In this document: positions 44,541 through 53,442 of the stretch, in pieces
Layout of the letters: the number at the start of each line of letters is the position of its first letter
How positions within the stretch are numbered: position 1 is the first letter of the stretch
From: an uncultured Bacilli bacterium
GTDB taxonomy: Bacteria; Bacillota_I; Bacilli_A; RFN20; CAG-826
NCBI GenBank assembly: GCA_944358865.1
Contig: CALVRV010000008.1
Coordinates: forward strand, 1-53,514
DNA: 53,514 bases
Direction: 5' to 3'
The notes under the pieces: model-generated
Database searches by the model: none
The model's input: the letters and a program-made list of their open reading frames with translations, nothing else
Told to the model about the DNA's origin: nothing
Translations under genes and position numbers: made by a program

Positions 44541-45893
44541 ATGGAAGTAAAATTATATAACTCTTTAACTAGAAAAATTGAAGTTTTCAAACCCATTAAA
44601 GATGGTCAAGTTTCAATGTATGTATGTGGGCCAACTGTGTATGATTATCCTCATATTGGTAATATGCGTCCAGTAGTGGTTTTTGATACATTAAGAAGAT
44701 TTTTTGAATATATTGGCTATAAAGTTACTTATGTTTCTAATTTTACTGATATCGATGATAAAATTATTAATCGTGCCTTAAAAGAAAATAAAAGTGAAAA
44801 AGAAATATCTTCATTTTTTATTGATGAATTTAAAAAAGAAATTCATGATATTGGCAGTAAAGATCCAGATATTACACCTAAAGTAAGCGAATATATTCCT
44901 CAAATAATTAATTATATTGATGCATTAGTGAAAAAAGGCGCGGCATATGATTTTGATGGAGATGTTTATTTTAAGGTAAATTATAATCAAGATTATGGTA
45001 TTTTAAGTAATATTGATATCGATGATTTAATATCTGGAGCAAGAGTAGAAGCATCCACTAAAAAAGAAAATCCTTTAGATTTTGCATTGTGGAAGAGTAC
45101 AGATCAAGGAATTCAATTTGATTCACCATGGTCCAAAGGAAGACCTGGCTGGCACACTGAATGTTGTGTTATGATTGATTCTATTTTTCCTAATAATGGT
45201 TTAATCGATATTCATGGCGGTGGTTATGATTTAAAATTTCCACATCATGAAAATGAAATTGCGCAAGCTGAAGCAATGCATGGACACCATCTTGCTAATT
45301 ATTGGATGCACAATAATTTTATTAATATTAACAATGAAAAAATGTCTAAATCATTAGGAAATGTTTTTCTTGCTAAAGATTTAATTAATCAATATGGGGG
45401 CACTACAGTGAGAATGGTTTTATTAAACGCTCCATATCGTCAACCAATTAATTTTACAGAACAAACTATTAACGCTGCAAAAACTGAATTAAATAAAATT
45501 AGAAATGTTTATAAACAACTTGCGTCTACTTTACAAATTAATTACGTTAAATTAAATAATACTGGATATAAAATTGATAACAATTATATGGATAAATTTT
45601 TATTTGCACTAAGCCAAGATTTAAATATTCCAAACGCTCTTTCAGTTTTATTTGATTTAATGAAAAAAGCTAATGTCACATTAAGAGATTCATCTCTAAA
45701 TATCAATCAATTACAACTATATTTTTATACGATGAAAGATATGCTTAATATTTTAGGATTAAATATTGAATATCCAATTTTAGATAGTGATGATATTGTT
45801 TTATATTTAAATTATCTAGCTGCAAAAGAAGAAAGAAATTTTGCATTAAGCGATTGCATTAGAAATAAATTAAGTGAGAAAGGAATATTATAA
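44541..45893 (+). CDS. cysS: Cysteinyl-tRNA synthetase
   Basis: A 450-residue class I synthetase. The HIGH motif is PHIGNM near 37-42 after the zinc Cys in YVCGPTVYDY, and the KMSKS loop is KMSKSLGN near 267-274; zinc ligands continue in the GRPGWHTECCVM and HHENEIAQ regions. Somewhat short compared with the usual 460-470. The message has a very short leader without a ribosome binding site. mgtC-like and rlmB genes follow directly, the usual cysS-(mrnC)-rlmB neighbourhood with mrnC replaced by the membrane protein gene. Confidence 0.97.
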   Translation: MEVKLYNSLTRKIEVFKPIKDGQVSMYVCGPTVYDYPHIGNMRPVVVFDTLRRFFEYIGYKVTYVSNFTDIDDKIINRALKENKSEKEISSFFIDEFKKEIHDIGSKDPDITPKVSEYIPQIINYIDALVKKGAAYDFDGDVYFKVNYNQDYGILSNIDIDDLISGARVEASTKKENPLDFALWKSTDQGIQFDSPWSKGRPGWHTECCVMIDSIFPNNGLIDIHGGGYDLKFPHHENEIAQAEAMHGHHLANYWMHNNFININNEKMSKSLGNVFLAKDLINQYGGTTVRMVLLNAPYRQPINFTEQTINAAKTELNKIRNVYKQLASTLQINYVKLNNTGYKIDNNYMDKFLFALSQDLNIPNALSVLFDLMKKANVTLRDSSLNINQLQLYFYTMKDMLNILGLNIEYPILDSDDIVLYLNYLAAKEERNFALSDCIRNKLSEKGIL

Positions 45894-45895
45894 AG

Positions 45896-46651
45896 ATGCA
45901 AATAATTAGCATAGATCAAAAAATAGCGGAATATTTTAATAATTTATGGAATTATGATGGATGGTCATGGGGTAATCTTATCTTGATTTTAATATCTTTA
46001 CTTTTGACTGTCATCCTTTCAAGCTTTATTGGTTTAGAAAGAGAATTAAGAGGTAGAAGTGCTGGTCTTAGAACTCATTTATTGGTTTCTGTTGGAAGCG
46101 CTGTTATTATGATTATTTCTATATATGGTTTCCCTTTAATTGGAGAAGGAATGACAAGAGATCCGGCAAGATTAGCGGCCCAAGTTGTCGCTGGTGTTGG
46201 TTTTTTAGGCGCAGGCGCGATTATCCATTATGCTGGTGGTATACGTGGTCTTACTACTGCTGGTACGATTTGGCTTGTCATGGCTATTGGTCTTGCTTGT
46301 GGTTCGATGAATTTCCTTTTAGCAATCATTACAACCTTTATTGTCATGGTCGTGTTAATTACATTTAGAAAATTAGAAAGAAGAGTTACAAAAAATCATC
46401 CAATGATTATAGTTTTAACCCACGCTAATAGGCCTATACTTACCGATGTTTTATCTATTGCTAGACAATTTAATGTCACTGTCAGTGATATTAATACACA
46501 AATTATTCAAGATGGTTTAGAAGAAAAAATTCAAGTTGTTTTCCGTCTATCTGGTGAGGATAGCCAACAATTTGTGGACACTACAGGTTTTGTAAATGAA
46601 GTAAAAGTCAGAACTAATCCAATTGATATTAAAGTAGTAAATCATCATTAA
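45896..46651 (+). CDS. MgtC/SapB family membrane protein
   Basis: A 251-residue protein with about five N-terminal membrane segments and a soluble C-terminal ACT-like domain. Family hallmarks: SSFIGLERELRGRSAGLRTHLLVSVGSA near 40-67 and DPARLAAQVVAGVGFLGAGAII near 88-109, then RGLTTAGTIWLVMAIGLACG. MgtC relatives affect magnesium homeostasis and membrane potential in intracellular pathogens; in Firmicutes the role is unclear. Begins 2 nt after cysS. Confidence 0.88.
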   Translation: MQIISIDQKIAEYFNNLWNYDGWSWGNLILILISLLLTVILSSFIGLERELRGRSAGLRTHLLVSVGSAVIMIISIYGFPLIGEGMTRDPARLAAQVVAGVGFLGAGAIIHYAGGIRGLTTAGTIWLVMAIGLACGSMNFLLAIITTFIVMVVLITFRKLERRVTKNHPMIIVLTHANRPILTDVLSIARQFNVTVSDINTQIIQDGLEEKIQVVFRLSGEDSQQFVDTTGFVNEVKVRTNPIDIKVVNHH

Positions 46652-46655
46652 AACT

Positions 46656-47375
46656 ATGCAAAAGAATTATATTTATGGGCGAAATACTGTAATTGATGCT
46701 TTAAAAAATATTAAAGTATATCATGTTTATCTTTTAAATGGTTTTAATGATAAATATATTTTTTCTTTATTAAATGAAAAAAATATCAATTATTCTTTTG
46801 TTGATATTTCTAAATTAAGAACACTTTCAAATAATAACAATCATCAAGGTATTGTTGCAGAAGTTGAAAAATTTAATTATTGCAGTATTGATGATATTAT
46901 TTCATATTCTAAAACTATTATTAATCCAGTCGTTTTAATTTTAGATGGTATAAATGATCCAATGAATTTTGGTGCGATTATTCGAAGCGCAGATGCTTTT
47001 AATGTTGCTGGAATTATTATTAAAAAACATAACCAAGTTGGTGTGACACCTGTCGTTAGCAAAGCTTCTACAGGTGCGATTAATCATGCAAGAATTGCCC
47101 AAGTTAGCAATCTTAGTCAAGCTTTAGATAAACTTCATAAATCTGGCTTTTGGTCTGTTGCAAGCGATGGAAGCGCTAAAACTAATTATGAAGAATTAAA
47201 ATATGATTTTCCATGTGCTTTAGTAATTGGCAGTGAAGGAAATGGTATTTCAAATTTAGTTTTATCGCGTTGTGATTATGTCGTAAAAATTAAAATGTTT
47301 GGGCATGTTAATTCTTTAAATGCTTCTGTTGCAACAGGCATTTTGCTTTCATATATTGCTTTAAAACATCAATAA
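46656..47375 (+). CDS. rlmB: RlmB/TrmH-type RNA 2'-O-methyltransferase
   Basis: A 239-residue SPOUT methyltransferase, probably for 23S rRNA G2251. The N-terminal substrate-binding domain is residues 1-75; the SPOUT domain shows motif 1 LDGINDPMNFGAIIRSADAF near 89-108, motif 2 VIGSEGNGIS near 191-200 and motif 3 VKIKMFGHVNSLNASVATGIL near 210-230, where the knot binds SAM. No ribosome binding site; it starts 4 nt after the previous stop and is probably translated by coupling. Confidence 0.92.
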   Translation: MQKNYIYGRNTVIDALKNIKVYHVYLLNGFNDKYIFSLLNEKNINYSFVDISKLRTLSNNNNHQGIVAEVEKFNYCSIDDIISYSKTIINPVVLILDGINDPMNFGAIIRSADAFNVAGIIIKKHNQVGVTPVVSKASTGAINHARIAQVSNLSQALDKLHKSGFWSVASDGSAKTNYEELKYDFPCALVIGSEGNGISNLVLSRCDYVVKIKMFGHVNSLNASVATGILLSYIALKHQ

Positions 47376-47376
47376 C

Positions 47377-47426
47377 TTTAAGAAACCTTGATTTTTAATA
47401 ATAAATATTTAAGAAACCTTGATTTT
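47377..47426. repeat. Direct repeat downstream of rlmB
   Basis: TTTAAGAAACCTTGATTTT occurs exactly at 47377-47395 and 47408-47426 (31-bp period), and a shorter TTAAGAAAC recurs at 47457-47465. The second copy contains TTGATT, which lies 18 bp before TATAAC (47443-47448) and might be a -35. Confidence 0.6.
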
Positions 47427-47492
47427 AAAAAATACGCTAGTTTATAACAATTAGTATTAAGAAACACACACTTAGAACCTAACATATTGTAA

Positions 47493-48103
47493 ATGAAGCG
47501 AGATTTTTTATTTCTTTAAGTGATGATGAACTTATTTTATTAAGACGTCATGGCGATGAGTATTGCCAATCTTTTTTGGATTGCAAATATCAAAAAATCG
47601 CTGACAAGATATCATCGATTACCTATTATCAAAATAAAAATAACGGTTTAAATTTTGAAGATTATTTATCAATTTGTTATGAATCATATTTGTCTGCTTT
47701 AAAAAATTATGAGACTGGTTCAAATTATTTTAAGGCTTATTGGGAAAAGATTGTTTCTAATCAATTAAAAAAGAAATTTATTGAAAATAATAAAGAAAGG
47801 AAAATTAATACAATTTGTCTTGATAGTAAAATATCAAGTCAAGATGGATTATTATTTGAAGATATTATTGGAAAAAATGATGATGATATTTCAAATATAT
47901 TTATACACGATGATTTAAAAGAAATTTTATTTGATAACCCTATATCTATATTAACTGATGAAGAAAAAATAGTTATTATGGCAAAAATATTTAATAAACC
48001 TTTTAGCAAAGTCGCTATAGATTTAAATAGCAATATAAAACACGTCAGATATGTTTATAAGAAAGCGAAAGGAAAATTAGAATTTTTAAAAAAGCATTTT
48101 TAA
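47493..48103 (+). CDS. Sigma-70-like factor; N-terminus joined by possible -1 frameshift
   Basis: A SigH-like protein of about 200 residues. The certain part, in one frame from about 47510 to 48103, begins ISLSDDELILLRRHGDEYC, the usual start of sigma region 1.2/2 (pattern LSDEELvxLxxxGDexA), and ends with a region 4 helix-turn-helix (ILTDEEKIVIMAKIFNKPFSKVAIDL, HVRYVYKKAKGKLEFL). This homology starts before the first conventional in-frame codon (TTG 47576). The only nearby ATG (47493) is in the other frame: ATG AAG CGA GAT TTT TTA, and the heptamer T-TTT-TTA at 47504-47510 has exactly the phase for -1 slippage into the sigma frame. An ATT start at 47486 or a lost T in the T6 run are alternatives. 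Confidence 0.6.
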
Positions 48104-48115
48104 AATTATATCTTG

Positions 48116-48124
48116 TGATATAAT
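48116..48124 (+). promoter_or_regulatory. Extended -10 promoter of ecfA1
   Basis: TG-a-TATAAT (48116-48124) ends 9 nt before ATG 48134. The apparent TTG start at 48125 directly abuts the -10 and would not be transcribed. Confidence 0.6.
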
Positions 48125-48133
48125 TTGAAAGAT

Positions 48134-48955
48134 ATGAAAGCTATTTCAGTTAAAAATTTAACATACAGTTATGATGAACATCACATTGCAATTGATGATA
48201 TCTCATTTGATATCATGCAAGGATCTTATGTTTCTATTATTGGTCCAAACGGAAGTGGAAAATCTACTTTAGCTAAACTAATAGATGGGTTAATTTCTTC
48301 AAATAAAGGAGAAATTAAAATTTTTGACACTACATTAGATAGAAAAAATGTTAATAAATTAAGACAAAGAATTGGAATCGTTTTTCAAAATCCAGATAAT
48401 CAATTTATTTCTTCTACTGTTGAAGATGATATTGCTTTTGGTTTAGAAAATCAAAATGTTGATCCTGCTTTAATGAAAGACATTGTTTTAGAATATGCTA
48501 AAAAAGTTAAAATGTCTGATTATCTTGATAAAGAACCAAGTAATTTAAGTGGTGGGCAAAAACAACGTGTTGCCATCGCGGGCGTTTTAGCGCTTAATCG
48601 CGATATTATCATTTTTGATGAAGCGACAAGCATGCTTGACCCTAAAGGTAGGGAAGATATTAGAAATTTAATAAAACAATTAAGAAAAAGTAACCCTAAT
48701 TTAACTATGCTTTCAATTACCCATGATATTGAAGAAGCTTATTTAAGTGATTACGTTATTATTTTAAATAAGGGCAAGATTGTTAAACAAGGTAATCATG
48801 ATGAAATATTCTCTAATTTAGATGAATTAAAATCATTAGGTTTTGAGACTCCTTTTTTTGCTACTATAAAAGAAAAATTACAAAAAAGAGGATATGATTT
48901 AAAAAATATTAATAATATAGAGGAGTTAATTAATAAATTATGCCAATTGATGTAA
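48134..48955 (+). CDS. ecfA1: ECF transporter ATPase EcfA1
   Basis: A 273-residue ATPase of the energy-coupling factor module. Walker A GPNGSGKST near 40-48, Q-loop VFQNPDNQF, signature NLSGGQKQRVAIAG, Walker B IIIFDEATSMLDP, switch His in ITHD. With EcfA2 and EcfT it powers many S components, including QueT in this window. I use ATG 48134 because a TGaTATAAT box ends 9 nt before it. The end overlaps ecfA2 by 16 nt. Confidence 0.96.
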   Translation: MKAISVKNLTYSYDEHHIAIDDISFDIMQGSYVSIIGPNGSGKSTLAKLIDGLISSNKGEIKIFDTTLDRKNVNKLRQRIGIVFQNPDNQFISSTVEDDIAFGLENQNVDPALMKDIVLEYAKKVKMSDYLDKEPSNLSGGQKQRVAIAGVLALNRDIIIFDEATSMLDPKGREDIRNLIKQLRKSNPNLTMLSITHDIEEAYLSDYVIILNKGKIVKQGNHDEIFSNLDELKSLGFETPFFATIKEKLQKRGYDLKNINNIEELINKLCQLM

Positions 48956-49803
48956 CAAATCTTACCTATATTTATTTTAAAAAAACTCCTTTCCAAGCTG
49001 ATGCATTAAAAGGTGTTAATTTTCATATTGATGATAATGATTTTGTCGCCTTTATCGGTGCGACTGGTTCTGGTAAATCAACAATTATTCAACATCTTAA
49101 CGGTCTTTTAACTCCTAGTGATGGCACAGTTAAAGTTGATGAATTTTTATTAACAAATAATAAGAAAAAAAATAAAAATATCGGTAAACTTAGAAAACAT
49201 GTTGGTGTTGTATTTCAATTTCCAGAATATCAATTGTTTGAAGAAACTGTTGAAGAAGATGTTGCTTTTGGACCTAAAAATTTTAATATATCAAAAGAAG
49301 AAGCTTTAATAAAAGCTCATAAAGCCTTATTAGATGTTGGATTAAATGAATCATATTTTTTACGTTCTCCATTTGAATTAAGTGGTGGCGAGAAACGTCG
49401 TGTTGCAATCGCAGGAATTTTAGCTTTAGAGCCAGACATATTAGTTTTAGATGAACCCACTGCAGGATTAGATAATGAAGGACGAGATGTTATCATGTCT
49501 TTATTTGAAAAAATTCATCTAGAGCAACATAAGACAATAATTTTAGTTAGCCACGATATGGATCTTGTCAATAAATACGCAAAAAAAGTTTTTGTTGTTG
49601 ATGATGGTAAAATTGTTGCCTATGGTAAACCAAAAGATATCTTTTTATCTTATTTAGGACATGGTGATTTAGAAATTCCACAAATATACGCTTTTTGCAG
49701 GCTTTTAAAAGAAAAAGGCATAGATTTAGATGTAAATAAAATAGAAAATATTGATGATTTAATAGATCAAATTGATGAAAGGATTCAAATAAAAAATGGA
49801 TAG
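48940..49803 (+). CDS. ecfA2: ECF transporter ATPase EcfA2
   Basis: A 287-residue partner ATPase. Walker A GATGSGKST near 40-48, Q-loop VFQFPEYQLFEETV (the EcfA2 form), signature ELSGGEKRRVAIAG, Walker B ILVLDEPTAGLD, switch VSHDMD. AGAGGAG upstream inside ecfA1. Ends in TAG and overlaps ecfT by 8 nt. Confidence 0.96.
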   Translation: MPIDVTNLTYIYFKKTPFQADALKGVNFHIDDNDFVAFIGATGSGKSTIIQHLNGLLTPSDGTVKVDEFLLTNNKKKNKNIGKLRKHVGVVFQFPEYQLFEETVEEDVAFGPKNFNISKEEALIKAHKALLDVGLNESYFLRSPFELSGGEKRRVAIAGILALEPDILVLDEPTAGLDNEGRDVIMSLFEKIHLEQHKTIILVSHDMDLVNKYAKKVFVVDDGKIVAYGKPKDIFLSYLGHGDLEIPQIYAFCRLLKEKGIDLDVNKIENIDDLIDQIDERIQIKNG

Positions 49804-50671
49804 CATCAGTTTTGGTCGTTATGTTAATTATGATTCTTTTATTCATCGTCTTGATGCAAGAAATAAAATTTTATTGTTAATTGCCTTGATGATAATGATT
49901 TTTATGCCATTTTCTACATGGTCAACATCACTTATTTTTTCACTTTTATATTTTATTATTTTAATGATTTTAATGGGGGTTAGTCATTGTTCTTTTAAAT
50001 CATTTTTCAAAGGAATTTTATCAATGTGGTTTTTATTATTGTTTTTAATAATCATGTTCATATTTATTCCTAATCCTTCTTTATCGAGTGTTCCTTTATA
50101 TACATTTAATGAGTCATACACAATATATTGGGATGGAATTTATCAGGCTGCATATATATTTTTACGTTTAATTCTTATGATGTCTTTAACTTTAATATTA
50201 ACATCAACCACTAAGCCACTAGATTTAACATATGCTTTAGAATGGTATATGTATCCATTAAATATTATTAATTTTCCTAGCCACACTATTGCGATGATGA
50301 TTAGCATTGCATTAAGATTTATTCCAACTATTCTAGATGAAGCTAAACGAATTATGAAAGCTCAAGAATCACGTGGTGTTGATTTTTCTAGAGGTGGATT
50401 ATTTAAAAAAGTAAAAGCTATTATATCTTTAATTATTCCTTTGTTTGTGTCAGCCTTTGATCGTAGTCAACAATTAAGTGATGCGATGGAGGCAAGAGGA
50501 TATGATCCAAATAGTAAAAGAAGTCGATATAGAAAATTAAAATTTCATTTAAAAGATTTAATTTCTGCATTGATAATTCTTCCAATTGTCGCCTTTATTA
50601 TGTATTTATCTATCGCGCAAAATGATTTAGATATCATATATACTTTATTTAAAGTGGAGGTTGGTTTTTAA
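49796..50671 (+). CDS. ecfT: ECF transporter transmembrane protein EcfT
   Basis: A 291-residue membrane scaffold with five to six membrane segments. The opening RYVNYDSFIHRLDARNKILLL and the coupling-helix motifs AQESRGVDFSRGG near 190-202 and AMEARGYDPNSKRSR near 230-244 (two Ala-Arg-Gly sites that contact the ATPases) are diagnostic. The last base of its stop codon is the first base of the truA ATG. Confidence 0.95.
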   Translation: MDSISFGRYVNYDSFIHRLDARNKILLLIALMIMIFMPFSTWSTSLIFSLLYFIILMILMGVSHCSFKSFFKGILSMWFLLLFLIIMFIFIPNPSLSSVPLYTFNESYTIYWDGIYQAAYIFLRLILMMSLTLILTSTTKPLDLTYALEWYMYPLNIINFPSHTIAMMISIALRFIPTILDEAKRIMKAQESRGVDFSRGGLFKKVKAIISLIIPLFVSAFDRSQQLSDAMEARGYDPNSKRSRYRKLKFHLKDLISALIILPIVAFIMYLSIAQNDLDIIYTLFKVEVGF

Positions 50672-51405
50672 TGCGACTTTTAGCTAGTTGTCAATATAAT
50701 GGTAAAAATTATTTTGGATGGCAAAAACAAAATGATCAAATTTCCATTCAAGAAATAATTGAAGGGGCAATTAGTAAAATTTTAAATACGAAAACATCAA
50801 TTTATGCTTCTGGTAGGACGGACGCTAAAGTGCACGCAATATCACAATATTTTCACTTTGATTGTTATAAAGATATTGATATTGATAAATTTAAATATTC
50901 TTTAAATTGTCTATTGCCTAATGATATTTATATTACCTCTTTAATTAAAGTGGATGACACATTTCATGCTAGATATGACGCTAAAACTAAAATATATCTT
51001 TATCAAATATATTTAGGCCATAGTAATGTTTTTTTAAAACCATATGTAGAGGAGATATATGATAATTTTGATAAACAATTATTTAGTCAAAGTTTATCAT
51101 TATTTGTTGGACAACATGATTTTAAAAATTTTACTAGTAAAGAAGTAGATAATGATAATTTTATAAGAAATATCTATAAAATAGATATTAAAGAAGAAAA
51201 TAATCTTTTAAAAATTTATTTTTCTGGTGATGGTTTTATGCGTTATATGATAAGATATATTGTAGGCACATGTATAAATGTTGCTACAAAAAAGATAGAT
51301 ATTTCCTATGTTAAAGAATTACTTAATTCTAAAACTAGGAACATTACATCTTATAAAAGTGAACCACAAGGCTTGTTTTTATATGATGTATTGTATAAAC
51401 TATAA
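50671..51405 (+). CDS. truA: tRNA pseudouridine synthase A
   Basis: A 244-residue enzyme making pseudouridine 38-40 in the anticodon stem. The catalytic Asp is in SGRTDAKVHAISQ near 49-61; YNGKNYFGWQKQ at the N-terminus, DTFHARYDAKTKIYLYQI and FSGDGFMRYMIRYIVGT are typical. GGAGG upstream in ecfT. Full length. Confidence 0.97.
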   Translation: MRLLASCQYNGKNYFGWQKQNDQISIQEIIEGAISKILNTKTSIYASGRTDAKVHAISQYFHFDCYKDIDIDKFKYSLNCLLPNDIYITSLIKVDDTFHARYDAKTKIYLYQIYLGHSNVFLKPYVEEIYDNFDKQLFSQSLSLFVGQHDFKNFTSKEVDNDNFIRNIYKIDIKEENNLLKIYFSGDGFMRYMIRYIVGTCINVATKKIDISYVKELLNSKTRNITSYKSEPQGLFLYDVLYKL

Positions 51406-51432
51406 ACGATTTTAAAGAAAAGAGGATTTAAA

Positions 51433-52140
51433 ATGGGTAGACACTTTGAAGTAAGAGCTAAAGCTATGGCGGCTACTGCAGCTAAGAAAAGTGCAGTAAA
51501 TATGCGTGCTAGTAAAGAAATTTATCTTGCCGCAAAATCTGGTATTCCTGATCCAAATTCAAATTTAGCTTTAAGAGGCGCGATTGACAAATGGAAAGCG
51601 CAATCAGTTCCTAAAGATGTTATTGATCGGGCGATTAAGAAGGCTCAAGGTGGCGATGCACAAAGTTATGAATCTGGCCGATATGAAGCTTTTGGCCCAG
51701 GCAATTCATTTTTAATTGTTGAAACTTTATCTGACAATTCTAATCGCGCTAACAGTGAAGTTCGTGCTGCAATTACTAAAAAAGGTGGACATATGGGCAG
51801 TGTTATTTATAACTTTACTGAATATGGAGTCTTTACTTTTAAAGGTGAAAATAGAGATGAAGTAGAAGAGGCATTAATTTTAGGTGATGTTGATGTCAAT
51901 GATGTTTCTTATGAAGATGGATATATCAATGTTTTAGTAACACCTAGTGATTTTGCTAAAGCTAGAGATGTCTTAAATTCATTAAATATTAATGAATTTC
52001 AAACTAATGAAATATCTTTTATTCCAAATGATTATATTGATATTACTGATCCAGAAGATAAAAGAAAATTTACTGAATTGTTAGATTTATTAGATGGCAT
52101 TGAAGATGTTCAAGCCGTTTATCATAATGTCAATCTTTAA
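51433..52140 (+). CDS. YebC/PmpR family protein
   Basis: A 235-residue protein of the YebC family, variously described as a transcription regulator or, for some members, a factor helping translation of proline-rich stretches. MGRHFEVRAKAMAATAAKKSAVN is the YeeN-type N-terminus; NLALRGAIDKWKAQSVPKDVIDRAIKKAQGG, then EVRAAITKKGGHMGSVIYNF are diagnostic. AGAGGA upstream. It sits between truA and rplM, where many Firmicutes have nothing. Confidence 0.95.
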   Translation: MGRHFEVRAKAMAATAAKKSAVNMRASKEIYLAAKSGIPDPNSNLALRGAIDKWKAQSVPKDVIDRAIKKAQGGDAQSYESGRYEAFGPGNSFLIVETLSDNSNRANSEVRAAITKKGGHMGSVIYNFTEYGVFTFKGENRDEVEEALILGDVDVNDVSYEDGYINVLVTPSDFAKARDVLNSLNINEFQTNEISFIPNDYIDITDPEDKRKFTELLDLLDGIEDVQAVYHNVNL

Positions 52141-52163
52141 TTGTTTTTACTAATTTAAAAAAT

Positions 52164-52195
52164 ATGGCTTTAGTTAAAAATAAAGTCATTTTTTT
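52164..52195 (+). terminator. Intrinsic terminator after yebC
   Basis: ATGGCTTTA (52164-52172), 8-nt loop, TAAAGTCAT (52181-52189), then a run of T. One G-U pair. Confidence 0.8.
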
Positions 52196-52234
52196 ATATC
52201 TAATTCTCTTGGAACCACATTTTATAAATTTTAA

Positions 52235-52263
52235 TTGACTTGTAACATAATATGTAATATTAT
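52235..52263 (+). promoter_or_regulatory. rplM-rpsI promoter
   Basis: -35 TTGACT (52235-52240), 17-bp spacer, -10 TATTAT (52258-52263). Start near 52270 gives a leader of about 70 nt. Confidence 0.75.
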
Positions 52264-52269
52264 CTAAAT

Positions 52270-52338
52270 CGGCACTAATTGCTAAAACTCGTAGTCCCGG
52301 TAAGAGTACAAGTATTAGTAAGAAGGGAGAAAAAAGTT
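52270..52338 (+). promoter_or_regulatory. L13-type leader of rplM
   Basis: The short leader folds as ACTAAT (52274-52279) with ATTAGT (52314-52319) enclosing ACTC (52287-52290) with GAGT (52304-52307). Firmicutes rplM genes commonly carry an L13 leader used for autoregulation; position and structure agree, but I cannot align it to the family consensus. Confidence 0.5.
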
Positions 52339-52782
52339 ATGCAACGTCAAACAACTATTGCAAAACCAAGTGAGATTACACGTAAATGGTATGTTATTGA
52401 TGCTAAAGACAAACCATTAGGACGTTTAGCCAGTGAAGTTGCTATGGTATTAATGGGCAAAAACAAACCTATTTATACTCCAAATGTTGATTGCGGTGAT
52501 TATGTCATTGTTATTAACGCTAGCAAAGTCAGTTTATCTGGCAACAATAAACTCACAAATAAATTTTATTACAATGCTTCTGGCTACAATGGTGGCTTAA
52601 GAAAAAGAAGCGCAAAAGAAATGTTAGCAAATTATCCATGCGAAATGATGGAAAGATGCGTACATGGTATGCTTCCTAAAGGAAAATTAGGAAGAGCTAT
52701 ACAAAAGAAATTATTTGTATACGCTGATGAAAAACACATTCATGAAGCTCAAAAGCCTGAAGTGCTTGAGCTAAAATATTAG
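52339..52782 (+). CDS. rplM: 50S ribosomal protein L13
   Basis: A 147-residue early-assembly protein. RKWYVIDAKDKPLGRLASEVAMVLMGKNKPIYTPNVDCGDYVIVINA and MLPKGKLGRAIQKKLFVYA are diagnostic. ATG 52339 is chosen because AAGGGAG (52324-52330) precedes it; the upstream extension to 52279 lies in the structured leader. Ends in TAG. Confidence 0.97.
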   Translation: MQRQTTIAKPSEITRKWYVIDAKDKPLGRLASEVAMVLMGKNKPIYTPNVDCGDYVIVINASKVSLSGNNKLTNKFYYNASGYNGGLRKRSAKEMLANYPCEMMERCVHGMLPKGKLGRAIQKKLFVYADEKHIHEAQKPEVLELKY

Positions 52783-52793
52783 GAGGATGATTT

Positions 52794-53192
52794 ATGGCTA
52801 AAAAAGAAAATGTCCAATATTATGGCACTGGTCGTAGAAAATCTTCCATTGCCCGCGTCTATGTTGTCTTAGGAAGTGGCAAAATCACAGTCAACGAAAG
52901 AGATGTCCGTGAATATATGCCATATGAAACACTAGTTAAAGATTTAAGTCAACCTTTAACCTTAACTAATACACAAGACAAATATGATGTTATCGCTTAT
53001 GTTAAAGGCGGCGGATTTACTGGTCAAGCTGGCGCGATTCGTTTAGGTATCGCTCGTGCATTATTGCAAGCTGGTGTTGATCGTAAAACATTAAAAGTTG
53101 CCGGAATGATTAGTCGTGATGCTCGTAGCAAAGAACGTAAAAAATATGGTCTTAAAGCTGCTAGACGCGCTCCTCAATTCTCTAAACGTTAA
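52794..53192 (+). CDS. rpsI: 30S ribosomal protein S9
   Basis: A 132-residue protein whose C-terminal tail reaches the P-site t[42 protein letters not shown] and the terminal [16 protein letters not shown] are typical. AGGAGG follows the rplM stop. Confidence 0.98.
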   Translation: MAKKENVQYYGTGRRKSSIARVYVVLGSGKITVNERDVREYMPYETLVKDLSQPLTLTNTQDKYDVIAYVKGGGFTGQAGAIRLGIARALLQAGVDRKTLKVAGMISRDARSKERKKYGLKAARRAPQFSKR

Positions 53193-53213
53193 TATAACGG
53201 TTATTCAAAATCT

Positions 53214-53246
53214 AAAGCCTTCATTAATTTGGAGGCTTTTATTTTT
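53214..53246 (+). terminator. Intrinsic terminator after rpsI
   Basis: AAAGCCT (53214-53220), 12-nt loop, AGGCTTT (53233-53239), then TATTTTTA. Confidence 0.8.
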
Positions 53247-53263
53247 ATAAATAAAAATTATTA

Positions 53264-53292
53264 TTGACTTTAATTTAAGAATTTTGTATATT
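53264..53292 (+). promoter_or_regulatory. tRNA-Ile promoter
   Basis: -35 TTGACT (53264-53269), 17-bp spacer, -10 TATATT (53287-53292). The precursor leader of about 28 nt contains CGCTT/AAGCG, a small hairpin. A TATAAT at 53321-53326 directly abuts the tRNA 5' end and is too close to act as its -10. Confidence 0.65.
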
Positions 53293-53326
53293 GATTAAGC
53301 GCTTTAAAAAGCGTTTAACATATAAT

Positions 53327-53403
53327 GGGTCTTTAGCTCAGTTGGTTAGAGCACTCCCCTGATAAGGGAGAGGTCGATAGTTCAAGTCTATTAAGACCCA
53401 CCA
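53327..53403 (+). tRNA. tRNA-Ile (anticodon GAT)
   Basis: Cloverleaf from sequence: acceptor GGGTCTT with AAGACCC, D-arm GCTC-AGTTGGTTA-GAGC, anticodon stem CTCCC with GGGAG around loop CTGATAA (anticodon GAT), T-arm GATAG-TTCAAGT-CTATT (one mismatch-prone pair), discriminator A and encoded CCA at 53401-53403. It reads ATC and ATT codons. Confidence 0.97.
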
Positions 53404-53419
53404 AATAAAAAACAATAAT

Positions 53420-53442
53420 GATACCTGAATGGTATCTTTTTT
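53420..53442 (+). terminator. Intrinsic terminator after tRNA-Ile
   Basis: GATACC (53420-53425), loop TGAAT, GGTATC (53431-53436), six T. The tRNA is therefore a single-gene unit. Confidence 0.85.

Noticed and set aside
47377-47426. Start of a CRISPR-like or tandem array
   Set aside because: Only two full copies of the 19-bp repeat with a 12-bp spacer occur, so it is a simple duplication.
48125-48133. TTG start for EcfA1 at 48125
   Set aside because: It abuts the -10 box; homologues start at the ATG 48134 (MKAISVKNL).
53321-53326. TATAAT immediately before tRNA-Ile as its promoter
   Set aside because: Initiation would fall inside the tRNA; TTGACT-17-TATATT upstream is correctly placed.
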